A DNA stretch of 64,000 bases from assembly GCA_025201375.1 (NCBI GenBank), contig JAIWZP010000017.1, forward strand, positions 310,001 to 374,000. The letters are read 5' to 3'. This DNA comes from Gongronella butleri. Lineage: Eukaryota; Mucoromycota; Mucoromycetes; Mucorales; Cunninghamellaceae. The translations under genes and the position numbers were made by a program. Of the stretch, positions 55,539 through 64,000 are shown one piece after another. Position 1 is the first letter of the stretch. Every line of letters begins with the position of its first letter. Under the pieces are notes generated by a model, which was not told the DNA's origin, did not search any database, and worked only from the letters and a program-made list of their open reading frames with translations.

Positions 55539-58500
55539 ATCATATTATACCAATGGTCTTTTTTATTTTTGATCTGTACATAGCTTTTTTTATGATCTCC
55601 CTTTATTTCACTTTTTTTTTCTCCTCACTCCCCCTATCCTTTTATTTTTATGGTCTTTTTTTTTTTATCTTCATGGAACATGCAATTCAAGCCTCAGTCA
55701 TCTTTTTCATCATCAACAATAAACCAAAAAATTTTCATCCACTTTTTTTGTCCTCATTTGATGCATGCCCCCTTTTTTGTGGGTTATAATTGCCAGGATA
55801 GCAGCGCGTGTCCACGAGCTGCACCATGCTATTTTGAGGAAGCCATTTTCTTCGTGAGAACATGAATTGCCAAAAGCAATTGCAAATGCAAACTCAATCG
55901 ACTTGCTGTTGGATAAAGATAAACTTTTTTTTATCGGCCAGCTCCTATTTTTGCTGACCACGCTCCATGATCAGCTTCAGCTCCGCCCGATGGACTGATA
56001 AAATACCTTCCACAGGATAAGTGTAGACTCGTTTAGCCCCGATCGAGGCGCACTCGTCGATTATCATTGCTTTTTTTTTCGATGCAAACGAGCATAGTTA
56101 TAACTTTTTTCCTTTTGGTCCAGAGCAGCGCTAAATTTTCCCCCGGCGAGCAAGGGACAAACAAAAACAGGCAACACACGTGCGATCATATGGCCAATTG
56201 GGCCAAAGCTTGGCTGCCGCCTTTTTCTTGCATTTCTTTTTGTTTCGTAGTTGCCCTTGCGGGGTGACCGCATGTCTATGGGAGTGTGCCTCTGGTTTGC
56301 TGAAATCACACATTGGCTCAGCCAAATCCGCCAGCCGGGTCTCGGCCGCCGCCTTGGATTTTTCCCTCGTTCCGCCACCCCCGCCTTTTTTTATTTCTTT
56401 TTCCGCAGGATCGCATTTATTTTTTTTTTCTCTGGTACCAAAAGTTGGCATTTTTTCCCTGATGTCGAAAATGGCAAACGGCCTGAGTCAGCCGTGCGCG
56501 TTCGTTGGCCCGTTTGTGCACGGATGAATGCTTGCTGGTGCGCAAATTTGCACTCCGCCGCCGTGCCCCATTTTTTTCTCCATTCAAAAAGGCACTTGGC
56601 CTCGCCTACGCGCTTGCCTCCTGGGGCACTGCGCCGTAACTTTGTTCCCGTGCGCTCATTTGGCGCGTTTTGTGATCCGCTGACGACCATGACGTGTCCC
56701 TGAGACCCCTCCTTTTCAAACCAAGCGCGCGACCCACGCTGCTGGGACCAAGTTTGCCCCGCAGGCAAAAATGGAGCAAACCATGAGTCAGCCTGGCGCC
56801 TCGTTTTGGCCTTTTGGCCTTTTGATCACGGCACCTTGCCTTTTAGAAACAGGCTGCTCACCCGTGAGGGTCCGTGCTTGGCGGCCTCCGATGGCAAACC
56901 CGCGGCATTCGCTTGATTTAGTTCGCGTGTCGGGTGAAAAAAAAAAAAAACAGAACCCCACACATTAATGTTTCCGCGTCATCGGCCGCCTTTCTCATTA
57001 TTGTGCGCTTCCAAGACCAATCGTCTGGGACTCTTTGATGCGGTGCCTAGGACCGATAGGCACACGGTGGATCTACCAGCCGCTGCTTTCGTGACTTTGT
57101 CAGGGCGTGATCTCCGCACTTTAGCAAGGTATATGTGAGTTGTCAGATTTCTTGATGAGTTCGTCGGTGTACAAACAATGCCATCCCAAAAAAAAATTTA
57201 CGTCGCGCGAACCCGTCCTCCTAGGTACGATAGCATCGCGTCCACGGTCATTTGCGTCTCTTTGTAGCAAACGCTGACGCTTTTTGAGCTGTTTTCGCAA
57301 AAAAAAAAAAAAAATCACTCGTTACGCACGATGACTTGGCGCGATCGACGCGGCGTTGGCACCATTTAACGCGCCACGACCGTCGCTTTTGAATAAGACC
57401 AAACACAGCTTGGGTGTATGGCGCTGTTGGCAGGTAGACTATACGCGTATCATCTTGGCCGTTTCATTTTGCATTTCCACGCACGCCATTTTTCCGCCCT
57501 GCAAATGCGCATAATTATAAATTAACATTGGTGGTCGTCTCCTTGCAACTGAACAAGTTTCATCCAAATCGAATTACATTTGGGCGAAAAAATGCTGAAT
57601 TTATGAAAAGGTCGGATTTCTCGCTTGATCTCGCCAACGAGCTAGTCGACCTCTGGATTTTATTGGATTTGTGAAAAGAGAGGCCCAGAGATACCTACCT
57701 GGCAAGATTTCAAATGGCTGAGGTCACTAGACAGCGTGTAATGACGACGTTTGAAAATCACGGACTTCCCTAGGGGTACAATCACGGATTTGAAAAATTC
57801 TAAAATCAAGTCCTCCAATTGCCACGCCATTTTACCACATGGTAAGCACACTTGGCAACCGACAAAAATGCACAAAAAATCCGGGGTGCATCAACTGGTT
57901 GTCGCGTAAAATCAAATTTGCATCATTTTTTCGCGTCAAGGCAAAGTCGGCGAAAAATGGCCAAAGAGCCACGAAACAGAGACCATCCGAAAGAGTATAT
58001 TCTGCTGCGTACGTGGCTATCAAAGATCACTACAAAAAATAAGTACCAGGCAGAATGAATGCCACCGACCTGTTTGCGCGGCAATTGCGACGCGTGCAAA
58101 AGCGCGTCAAACGTCGAGCTGCAGGCGCCTGTTTCGTATCACACATGCGCCAGGGATGTCTCTTGCTAATGAACGCGTCGGCGCGGCTCTATGGACGCGT
58201 TCTTCCCGTGTAATTCGTCTTTGAAATTAAACCTAAAATTGCTCATTGCTCATCAACGAGCCAATGGACCCCGCTCTTTTTTGGCATTTTCTGTGGTTTC
58301 TCCATTCCATTTCTCTTGTGTGTAAGTTTGGCGCCATTCTGAAGACCTGAATTTTCGATTTTCGATTTGGTCGCTCGTCACGACGAAATTTCGATTTGTA
58401 CTTTGGCGCACCACCGCCTTTCTTAACTGCTGAAATTAGCACCCCATTGGAGTTTCTAGCTTGCACTTTCACATTTGGACGCGTTTCCGGGGTTGGTTGA

Positions 58501-59118
58501 CTTGGTTCGTCTCGAAGAAATCCACGATTTTCGTGATTTTCATAAAATTGTCGCTATTCATCCGATGTACACTTTCCAACTACCGAGAAACCACGCGTAC
58601 TCAACGAAAGCGAGCTCTCTTCATCTTTTGTCACCTTGTGGCAACAGGCATTGTCGCTTCCAATAGCAAGTAAATTCGTTTTTAAATGGTGTATCGAGCT
58701 TGATCCTGATTGAAGTATACAGTACCAAATTCGGACTTTGAGGACACACTAGTGGGCAAGGAATGATGGCTGATCGCGTCTCTTTTTAACGGTGTAAACT
58801 TGGTATCGATTGAAGCACAAATTGGCGACAAATCAACATGTTGCGACTAAAACTGTGCCATTGTGGCGTTGATCGTTTACTTTTTTTGCACTCTCTCTCT
58901 CTCACACACACACACACATTTGGACAATTGGATTGACTGGCAAATGCATTGCAGTTTTATTATTGCGAAGGGTGGAAGTAACGGTACAAAATACAAAGAA
59001 ACGTGGAAAGGAAGGAAAAATGGATGAATTAATAATACATAGACAAGCGGAATGGGGGGGATGAGGGAAAAGAAAGGAGTGGGGGAAAGAGACGGTTTGC
59101 CTAGCGACCCTGTCGCAT
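55539..59118. other. Gene-poor spacer, 3.6 kb
   Basis: No supported gene. It contains T- and A-runs, repeat copy B (57560-58215), one TACAGTA at 58718-58724 and a (CT)n(CA)n tract at 58890-58918 just downstream of the UNC93-like gene. Confidence 0.55.
57560..58215. repeat. Decayed dispersed repeat, copy B
   Basis: Second long copy of the repeat at about 35405-36065, same orientation, 22 kb away. Matching blocks keep their order across about 650 bp with scattered substitutions and small gaps. On the minus strand the peptide around 57832-57930 (RDNQLMHPGFFVHF) matches copy A (QENQSMEPGFYGIF). Confidence 0.65.
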
Positions 59119-60576
59119 TTAGGCAAAGGTCTCGGCCTTCTCCTTTTGGGCCTTTTCGTCGTAAAAGACGGCGTCGGCGGCGCCCTCGACGGGGTCGAGG
59201 TTGGTGTCGGTGACCTTGGACGCGACGAGGAAGATACCGGGGAAGGCGACGAACAGGACAATCATGCAGGCCAGGCATTCCCAGAGGAGGTAAGTGTTGG
59301 CGGCGTCAATGCCATAAGAAGCGGCGGCACCAGCGGATTGAAGGGCCTTGTAGAAACCGGCATAACGCGAGAGGACGCGGGGGTCGTTGGAGGTGGCACC
59401 CATGAGCCAGTACATGTAGGACTGGAAAACGGCATCGCTGAAGCCGTAAAAGATGTAGAGGACAAATGGACCGCCAAAACCAGGGCTGGCCCAGCCAATG
59501 GGGTTGGCGTGGTTGTTGTCAAAGGTGGTTTGGAAGGCAATGCCGCCAGCCCAGATGGCAGCCATCATGACGAGGTTGATGACACCGCCAATGATACCGC
59601 GGGTGCGGCGGCGCATGCCAGAATAATCCAATTGCATACCAATGAGGATGGAACCAAAGATTTGGAACAGCCAGTAGCAGAGACCATTGAGCGCGCGAGT
59701 GGGCGCATCAAAGTACACAGCATTGACGTGGAATTGGTAAGAGTAGAACCAGTTGGAGGCCAAAAAGGCAGGAATCAGGGCAAGCATGCGCCATTCCTTC
59801 CAGACAGCGGCAATGCCGGCCAATTCGTCCTTCCACGAGGCAGCAGCGCTGATGACAACGGGCGTGCCATCGTCCTTGGTGATCATGCTGGGGGGAGCCA
59901 ATGTAAGCGACATGAACACACCAACAAGCATGATGATGACAAAGGCCGTGTACGTTGCGGTCGAGACACCACCGGCGTCGTTTTGCAAGTTCAAGACGAG
60001 CGCAATGAGCGAGCCGAGCACGCCACCAATGTTGAAAAGCGACCAAAAGATACCGACGTACATGCCTTTCTTGTCCTCGGTGGGGTACGACATCATGATA
60101 CAACCTTGAGCGCTCCAGAACAGGCCTGCACAGCAGCCGAGGATCGCACCAGACGCAATCACATAGCCAGAGACACCGAGCACGTCAAACACCCACAGGG
60201 CAGACGAGTAAACGGGGTAACCAATCGCACCAATGAAGATGGTCCATTTGACACCAAACATGTTGCACACGGAACCAGCAAAGATACCGACAACGGCAAA
60301 GCACGCGTAAAGGGCACCATTGGTCGCAGCAACGAGAGTGCTAAAAAAAAAAAGGCAGGAAAAAAAAGAGCAAAAATGAACAAAAATGAACAAAAAGAGT
60401 TGTTTTTCCCCTCCCAATTTCCTTTTTTTTTATACGACGTACATGTTGCTGGACATGGAACCACCAGCACCAAGGCCAGACAAGGCATTGAACATGCCAG
60501 GGCAGCACAGACAGACCAAGCCCAAAAGGACAATCTGCATCATTGGCGTCTTGTAATAATCTTGAAGGAAGCCCAT
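59119..60576 (-). CDS. UNC93-like major facilitator membrane protein
   Basis: Two exons, 60443-60576 and 59119-60340, encode 451 residues with about 11-12 transmembrane helices. Landmarks of the fungal UNC93/DUF895 group are GMFNALSGLGAGG in helix 1, NGALYACFAVVGIFAGSVCN, GAILGCCAGLFWSAQGCIMMSYP, KGMYVGIFWSLFNIGGVLGS, SNWFYSYQFHVNAVYFD and GFSDAVFQSYMYWLMG. The C-terminal tail is charged and cytosolic. Substrate is unknown for the fungal group; related animal proteins help traffic of receptors or channels. A long antisense open frame (59146-60585) is a shadow of the biased codon use. Gene reading is strongly codon-biased toward C-ending codons, which suggests high expression. Confidence 0.92.
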
Positions 60577-63223
60577 GGTATGTGAGATGGAAAAATAAAA
60601 AAAAAGATGAAAAAAAGATGAAAAAAGGCAAACGAACAAAAAAAAGGGACCTTTTTATTTGTGGATCTGAAACAGGGTCCTCTGGGAGCGTGAAAAGAAA
60701 AAAAATTCTAGTCAGGGTCCAATGGTAGCTTCCTAATGATCCCAGCTTTCGTTTTTTCTTCCATTGTTTCTATTTTTTCAAAAGGTTGCCTAAGCTTACT
60801 TGCGGCGTGGAAAATAGAAGAAAGCTGCCAATGTGCATGGTGAATGGATTTTTTCCATGAAAAAATCGAATTTTTATTCTTTTTTACAACGTATGCCTCT
60901 TGCAATGGGTCATTTAAAAAGTGGCAATCTTACAAATCATACCAGGCAACTCTTTTTTTGAAAAGAAAAAAGGGGGCACCTTGGGCGTGGGGCGGATTGC
61001 GGGGAGGCTTTGCAAAAATCGAGCTTGGTCATTGGATGGGTGTGGCCCCACTTTTTCCACGCATTCGATGGAAAAAAAAAAATAGAAACAAGGCTCCGTT
61101 TCTGTGGAGAGTGTGTGTGGGGCTCCGATGATCATTTTAACACGCGACGGCACTGTTCCAATGTTTCTGTTCTGGTCCCTGGTGACCTGACATAATACCA
61201 GCTAACAACACCCCGCATACGACCCTTTTTTTCCATCTGGAAACAAAGAACATGGCCCTGGACCCTTGATTTTGGGGCAATTTGACCGTGGATCTGCCTC
61301 TATAAAGGAGGATGACAAGCAGAAAAGAAGAAAAATATAAGAAGTTGACCTGTCAAACCATGCAGAAATTAGGTGACACGGCTTTAGACCCAATTGCTAA
61401 AAAGTCGCATAGGCTAGACGGCTTTGAAAGCACGAGAGAACGGCGGGTGGGAAAATCTGGGGCAAGAAAAATGGCAAAAGGGTGTGCTAATCGTGTGGGG
61501 TGACAAAAAATTTTGGTTTTGTAAGGGTTTCCCAATGGATTTGCGCGTCACCGGCGCTCTACGGAAACTTGAAACTTTTCATGCGAGCCAGCTGTCAGAA
61601 ACACGGCCCAAGCGCCTGAATTAGGTAATCTGGGCAATTGGAAGAGCCCAAAGTAAAATAAAAAAAGGTTTGTGCAGGGTCGTCCCACTCGATCATGTCC
61701 ATCCAAACCAATGGCAGTCCCTTCTTGCCTCGATGTCTTTTGTACGTAAGCATTTGCACACACGCCCTGTACTATCCCAAAAAGAAAAACAGGAAAAAGT
61801 AATGAAATCCATATTTTGGCTGTTCTGGCATCCTAAGAGTCTTGCTTTGCCGATCGGAGCCGCCGTTGCAATCAATTGACGTCCATGTCAAGCGACGGCG
61901 GGCGCGCCTAGTACTATCTCATACCAAAAGAACCGACGAAAAGGGATGAAATACTCGTTTTTTTCACAGGATCTTGTCTTGACCGCTCTGGGCCACTGCT
62001 GTCATCAATTGAGGCCATGTCAGAGGAGGAAAAAGTCATGCTTGTGCCTCAATTGCGAGAAATCTGGTAAAATTCTCTAGGCATTTTGCTTGCCGATTCG
62101 CCTATGGCAAGTTTTCGCCTCTGCGACGAATTGAACGCGAGGAGGGGGAGAGATGCGCTGGGCAGAGGCGTACAACATCCGTGCTGAAAAACAATGCAAT
62201 TAGGAAACGCCTCAACCAGCGTCTCCACGGGGTTTTTGCAACATTTGCGACCCAGTTGGCTGACGTGACACGGACTCATTCACTTTTTCGGACATTGCAT
62301 GCCATCGCCTGAGCTGAGTGGAACCCCAAGATGACCCGAAACAAGAAAAAACAAAAATGGGAATTGAAGCAAGCAGCGGCCAGCCCGCGCCGGCTCCGAT
62401 ACGCTAGAGACTCATTGGACCTCATGTGCGGACAAGAAAGCGACACAATGCCGGAGTGATGACTGTTCCACATAAAAAGAAGCCATTGGCCAAAGCGCGT
62501 GGCATTGCCCCGCGAAAACATGTCCAAAATGCTTTATTCTTAGTGCACGTCTCCTTTTCGCGTCGGCGAGGCTAACGGCAGAAGCCTGTATACATCCATG
62601 CCCTTGCGCGTGTCACGTGCCGCGGTCAACACGGCTGCAATGGCGATCTTGCCCTGAAACAATGAAATTTGCTATTGGAAACAAGGAGGCCCGCGGGTGA
62701 CACGAGTTTTCTTTACACTCTTTTTGATGACGCGTCTCGGCCAAGTCGAGCAAGCCATGGTTCGAGTCCAGGGCCGAGAGAAATGAGTAAAAAAAAAGAC
62801 AAAAAAAAAAAAGCACGGCCAATGTACCATTTGCGCCCATAATGCGGGCGGAAAACATGATTTGCTTGCCAGAATGGGCGGTGCACCAATGTTTGGAGGG
62901 AAAATTCGTCGGGCGGCGGCTCCGTGGCTCTTGCACACTGGTTCATTTGGATTCATTGTCCGAGCAAAATATGCGAACAAAGTTGAAAAAGAGGGAAGAT
63001 AAGCAAAAAAAAAAACCCCATCTCCAATCATACAGGCCCCAATTCAGACTTCCAAATTAATTCATTGTGCTTTTTTTTATGTACATTTCAGTAGAAAGCT
63101 TTCTATGTGGCTACAAGCATACAAAATTGGTGGGGGGTGGGTAAGAAAGAGAGGTTTAAGAAAAAAAGAGAGAGAAAAAGAGAGAAAGAGGAGGAGGTTT
63201 GTGCACCAGGCGGACAAGCGCTT
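60577..63223. other. Gene-poor spacer, 2.6 kb
   Basis: No supported protein gene. Short open frames on both strands lack domains. A tRNA-like relic lies at 62735-62779. The right end is the 3' flank of PHO88. Confidence 0.55.
62735..62779 (+). pseudogene. tRNA-like relic lacking the middle part
   Basis: TCTCGGC at 62735-62741 pairs perfectly with GCCGAGA at 62773-62779, as an acceptor stem. Between them lies an A-box-like start (CCAAGTCGAG) and a B-box GGTTCGAGTCC with a T-arm that has four of five pairs. The total is 45 nt, so the anticodon arm and variable region are missing. It cannot be a working tRNA. Confidence 0.5.
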
Positions 63224-63886
63224 CTATTCCTTCTTCTCGTGGTTCTCGTCGGCGACGGCGGGGGCAGAGGCACCACCACCGAGGAGCGAGGCAAGAGGGT
63301 TCTCGGCGACAAAGGGACGCTGGAGGCTGCCAGTGGCGGGATCCTTCCAAATGTACAGGAGAGCGACCTTGCTGGCAAGCAAATTCTTGAAGGGCATGAT
63401 CGATTGCATCAACAGGGGCTGCGTGAACTTGAATTGCCAGTGCATCACCGAGATCATCACCACAGACGTCAAAGTCGATTGGATCAATTGCTTCACTTGC
63501 GCAACGTCATACTCGACGTGCGTCGTCTCAATCTCCTTGCCCTGGTTGGCGCCAGGCTTGGTGTCCACGTACTTGAGCTTGGTGGTGTCTGAGTGACAAA
63601 AAAAAAAAAAAAAAAAGGACAAAATGAACAAAATGGCCCTCTTTTTTCCATTCATCCACGCAACGCCATGCCCCAATGACCTCGTTTACTTACCATTCTT
63701 GCCTTGGACCAGCTTCATAAGACCAAAGGTACACAGCAAGACAAGGACTTGGGCGCTGTAGTAGCCAATGCGAGCATAATTGAGCACAACGGGATCTTCC
63801 CAATCAATGCGCTTGCCCAATTGCATGGCAATGATCATAAAGGCCACATTGAACATAGGCGACGTCAGGAAGCTAGGAGAACCCAT
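63224..63886 (-). CDS. PHO88: Pho88/Snd3, ER protein-targeting membrane protein
   Basis: Two exons, 63694-63886 and 63224-63588, encode 185 residues, the usual size of the family. Features are an N-terminal hydrophobic segment (FNVAFMIIAMQLGKRI), the conserved DPVVLNYARIGYYSAQVLVLL helix, then LKYVDTK, EYDVAQVKQLIQSTL and the late MHWQFKFTQPLLMQSIMPFKNLLAS segment. Pho88, first linked to phosphate transport, is Snd3 of the SRP-independent targeting route to the ER. The tail is Ala/Gly-rich and ends NHEKKE. Codon bias is strong. The gene lies at the edge of the window; only about 110 bp of its upstream region is visible. Confidence 0.93.
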
Positions 63887-64000
63887 TGTAGATCTTGTAG
63901 ATGAAGAGGGAGAAAGAAAGGAAACAAAGAGAAAGAGAAAGAACAAACTTTTTCCTCGCAAAAAAATGGCCACCAAAAGCGTTTTGATTGGCTTTTCCGC

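Noticed and set aside
59146..60585. 479-codon open frame on the plus strand across the UNC93-like gene
   Set aside because: It is the antisense shadow of a strongly codon-biased gene; the peptide has no domain and the minus-strand product is clearly a transporter with a phase-correct intron.
1..64000. CRISPR arrays, bacterial operons, rRNA genes or origin-like arrays
   Set aside because: No regularly spaced direct repeats, no rRNA-like sequence and no prokaryotic gene layout were seen; the genes are spliced eukaryotic genes.

Overview
The window is nuclear DNA of a filamentous fungus. Genes are split by short GT-AG introns (mostly about 55-160 nt) full of A/T homopolymers. The gene set is fungal: two Yap/Pap1-like bZIP factors, a Zn2Cys6 factor, a GH72 beta-glucanosyltransferase, Pro1, Dcp2, Lro1, Sec59, Pho88/Snd3, Chm7, Mad1 and Bud32. 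Intron density and style suggest an early-diverging (Mucoromycota-like) fungus rather than a yeast; this is inference, and the genus cannot be set from the sequence alone. I built gene models by hand from reading frame, splice sites and codon phase. Every multi-exon model given here keeps a consistent phase from ATG to stop.

Layout. 1-12 kb: four genes on the minus strand (bZIP factor, BUD32 kinase, MAD1 with an unusual acidic tail, then after a 2.3 kb gap a GAS-type cell-wall glucanosyltransferase). 13-24 kb: compact housekeeping block with PRO1 (+), a Zn2Cys6 factor (-), a small unknown ORF (-), DCP2 (-) and a mitochondrial release factor (+) sharing a 242 bp divergent promoter, and CHM7 (-). 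24-29.7 kb: an AT-rich, gene-poor block with two small secreted proteins, several local tandem duplications and a strong cluster of TACAGTA/TACTGTA heptamers. 29.7-35.1 kb: a complete, apparently young L1-like non-LTR retrotransposon on the minus strand with two open ORFs, a poly(A) end and a 17 bp target-site duplication. 35-36.9 kb: decayed repeats. 36.9-38.8 kb: a kelch-type membrane protein (-). 40.8-55.5 kb: dolichol kinase (+), PDAT/LRO1 (-), a large disordered membrane protein (+), an ankyrin protein (+) and a second bZIP factor (+). 55.5-64 kb: gene-poor DNA with another copy of the decayed repeat, an UNC93-like transporter (-), a tRNA-like relic and PHO88/SND3 (-).

Working links between genes are functional rather than operonic: several products act at the ER or nuclear envelope (dolichol kinase, PDAT, Snd3, Chm7) or on the cell surface (glucanosyltransferase, kelch protein, secreted proteins). 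The least ordinary parts are the 24-29.7 kb block with its secreted proteins and heptamer cluster, the retrotransposon with its dispersed-repeat surroundings, the acidic extension of Mad1, the compact Dcp2, and the recurring T-run/A-run palindromes inside introns of unrelated genes.
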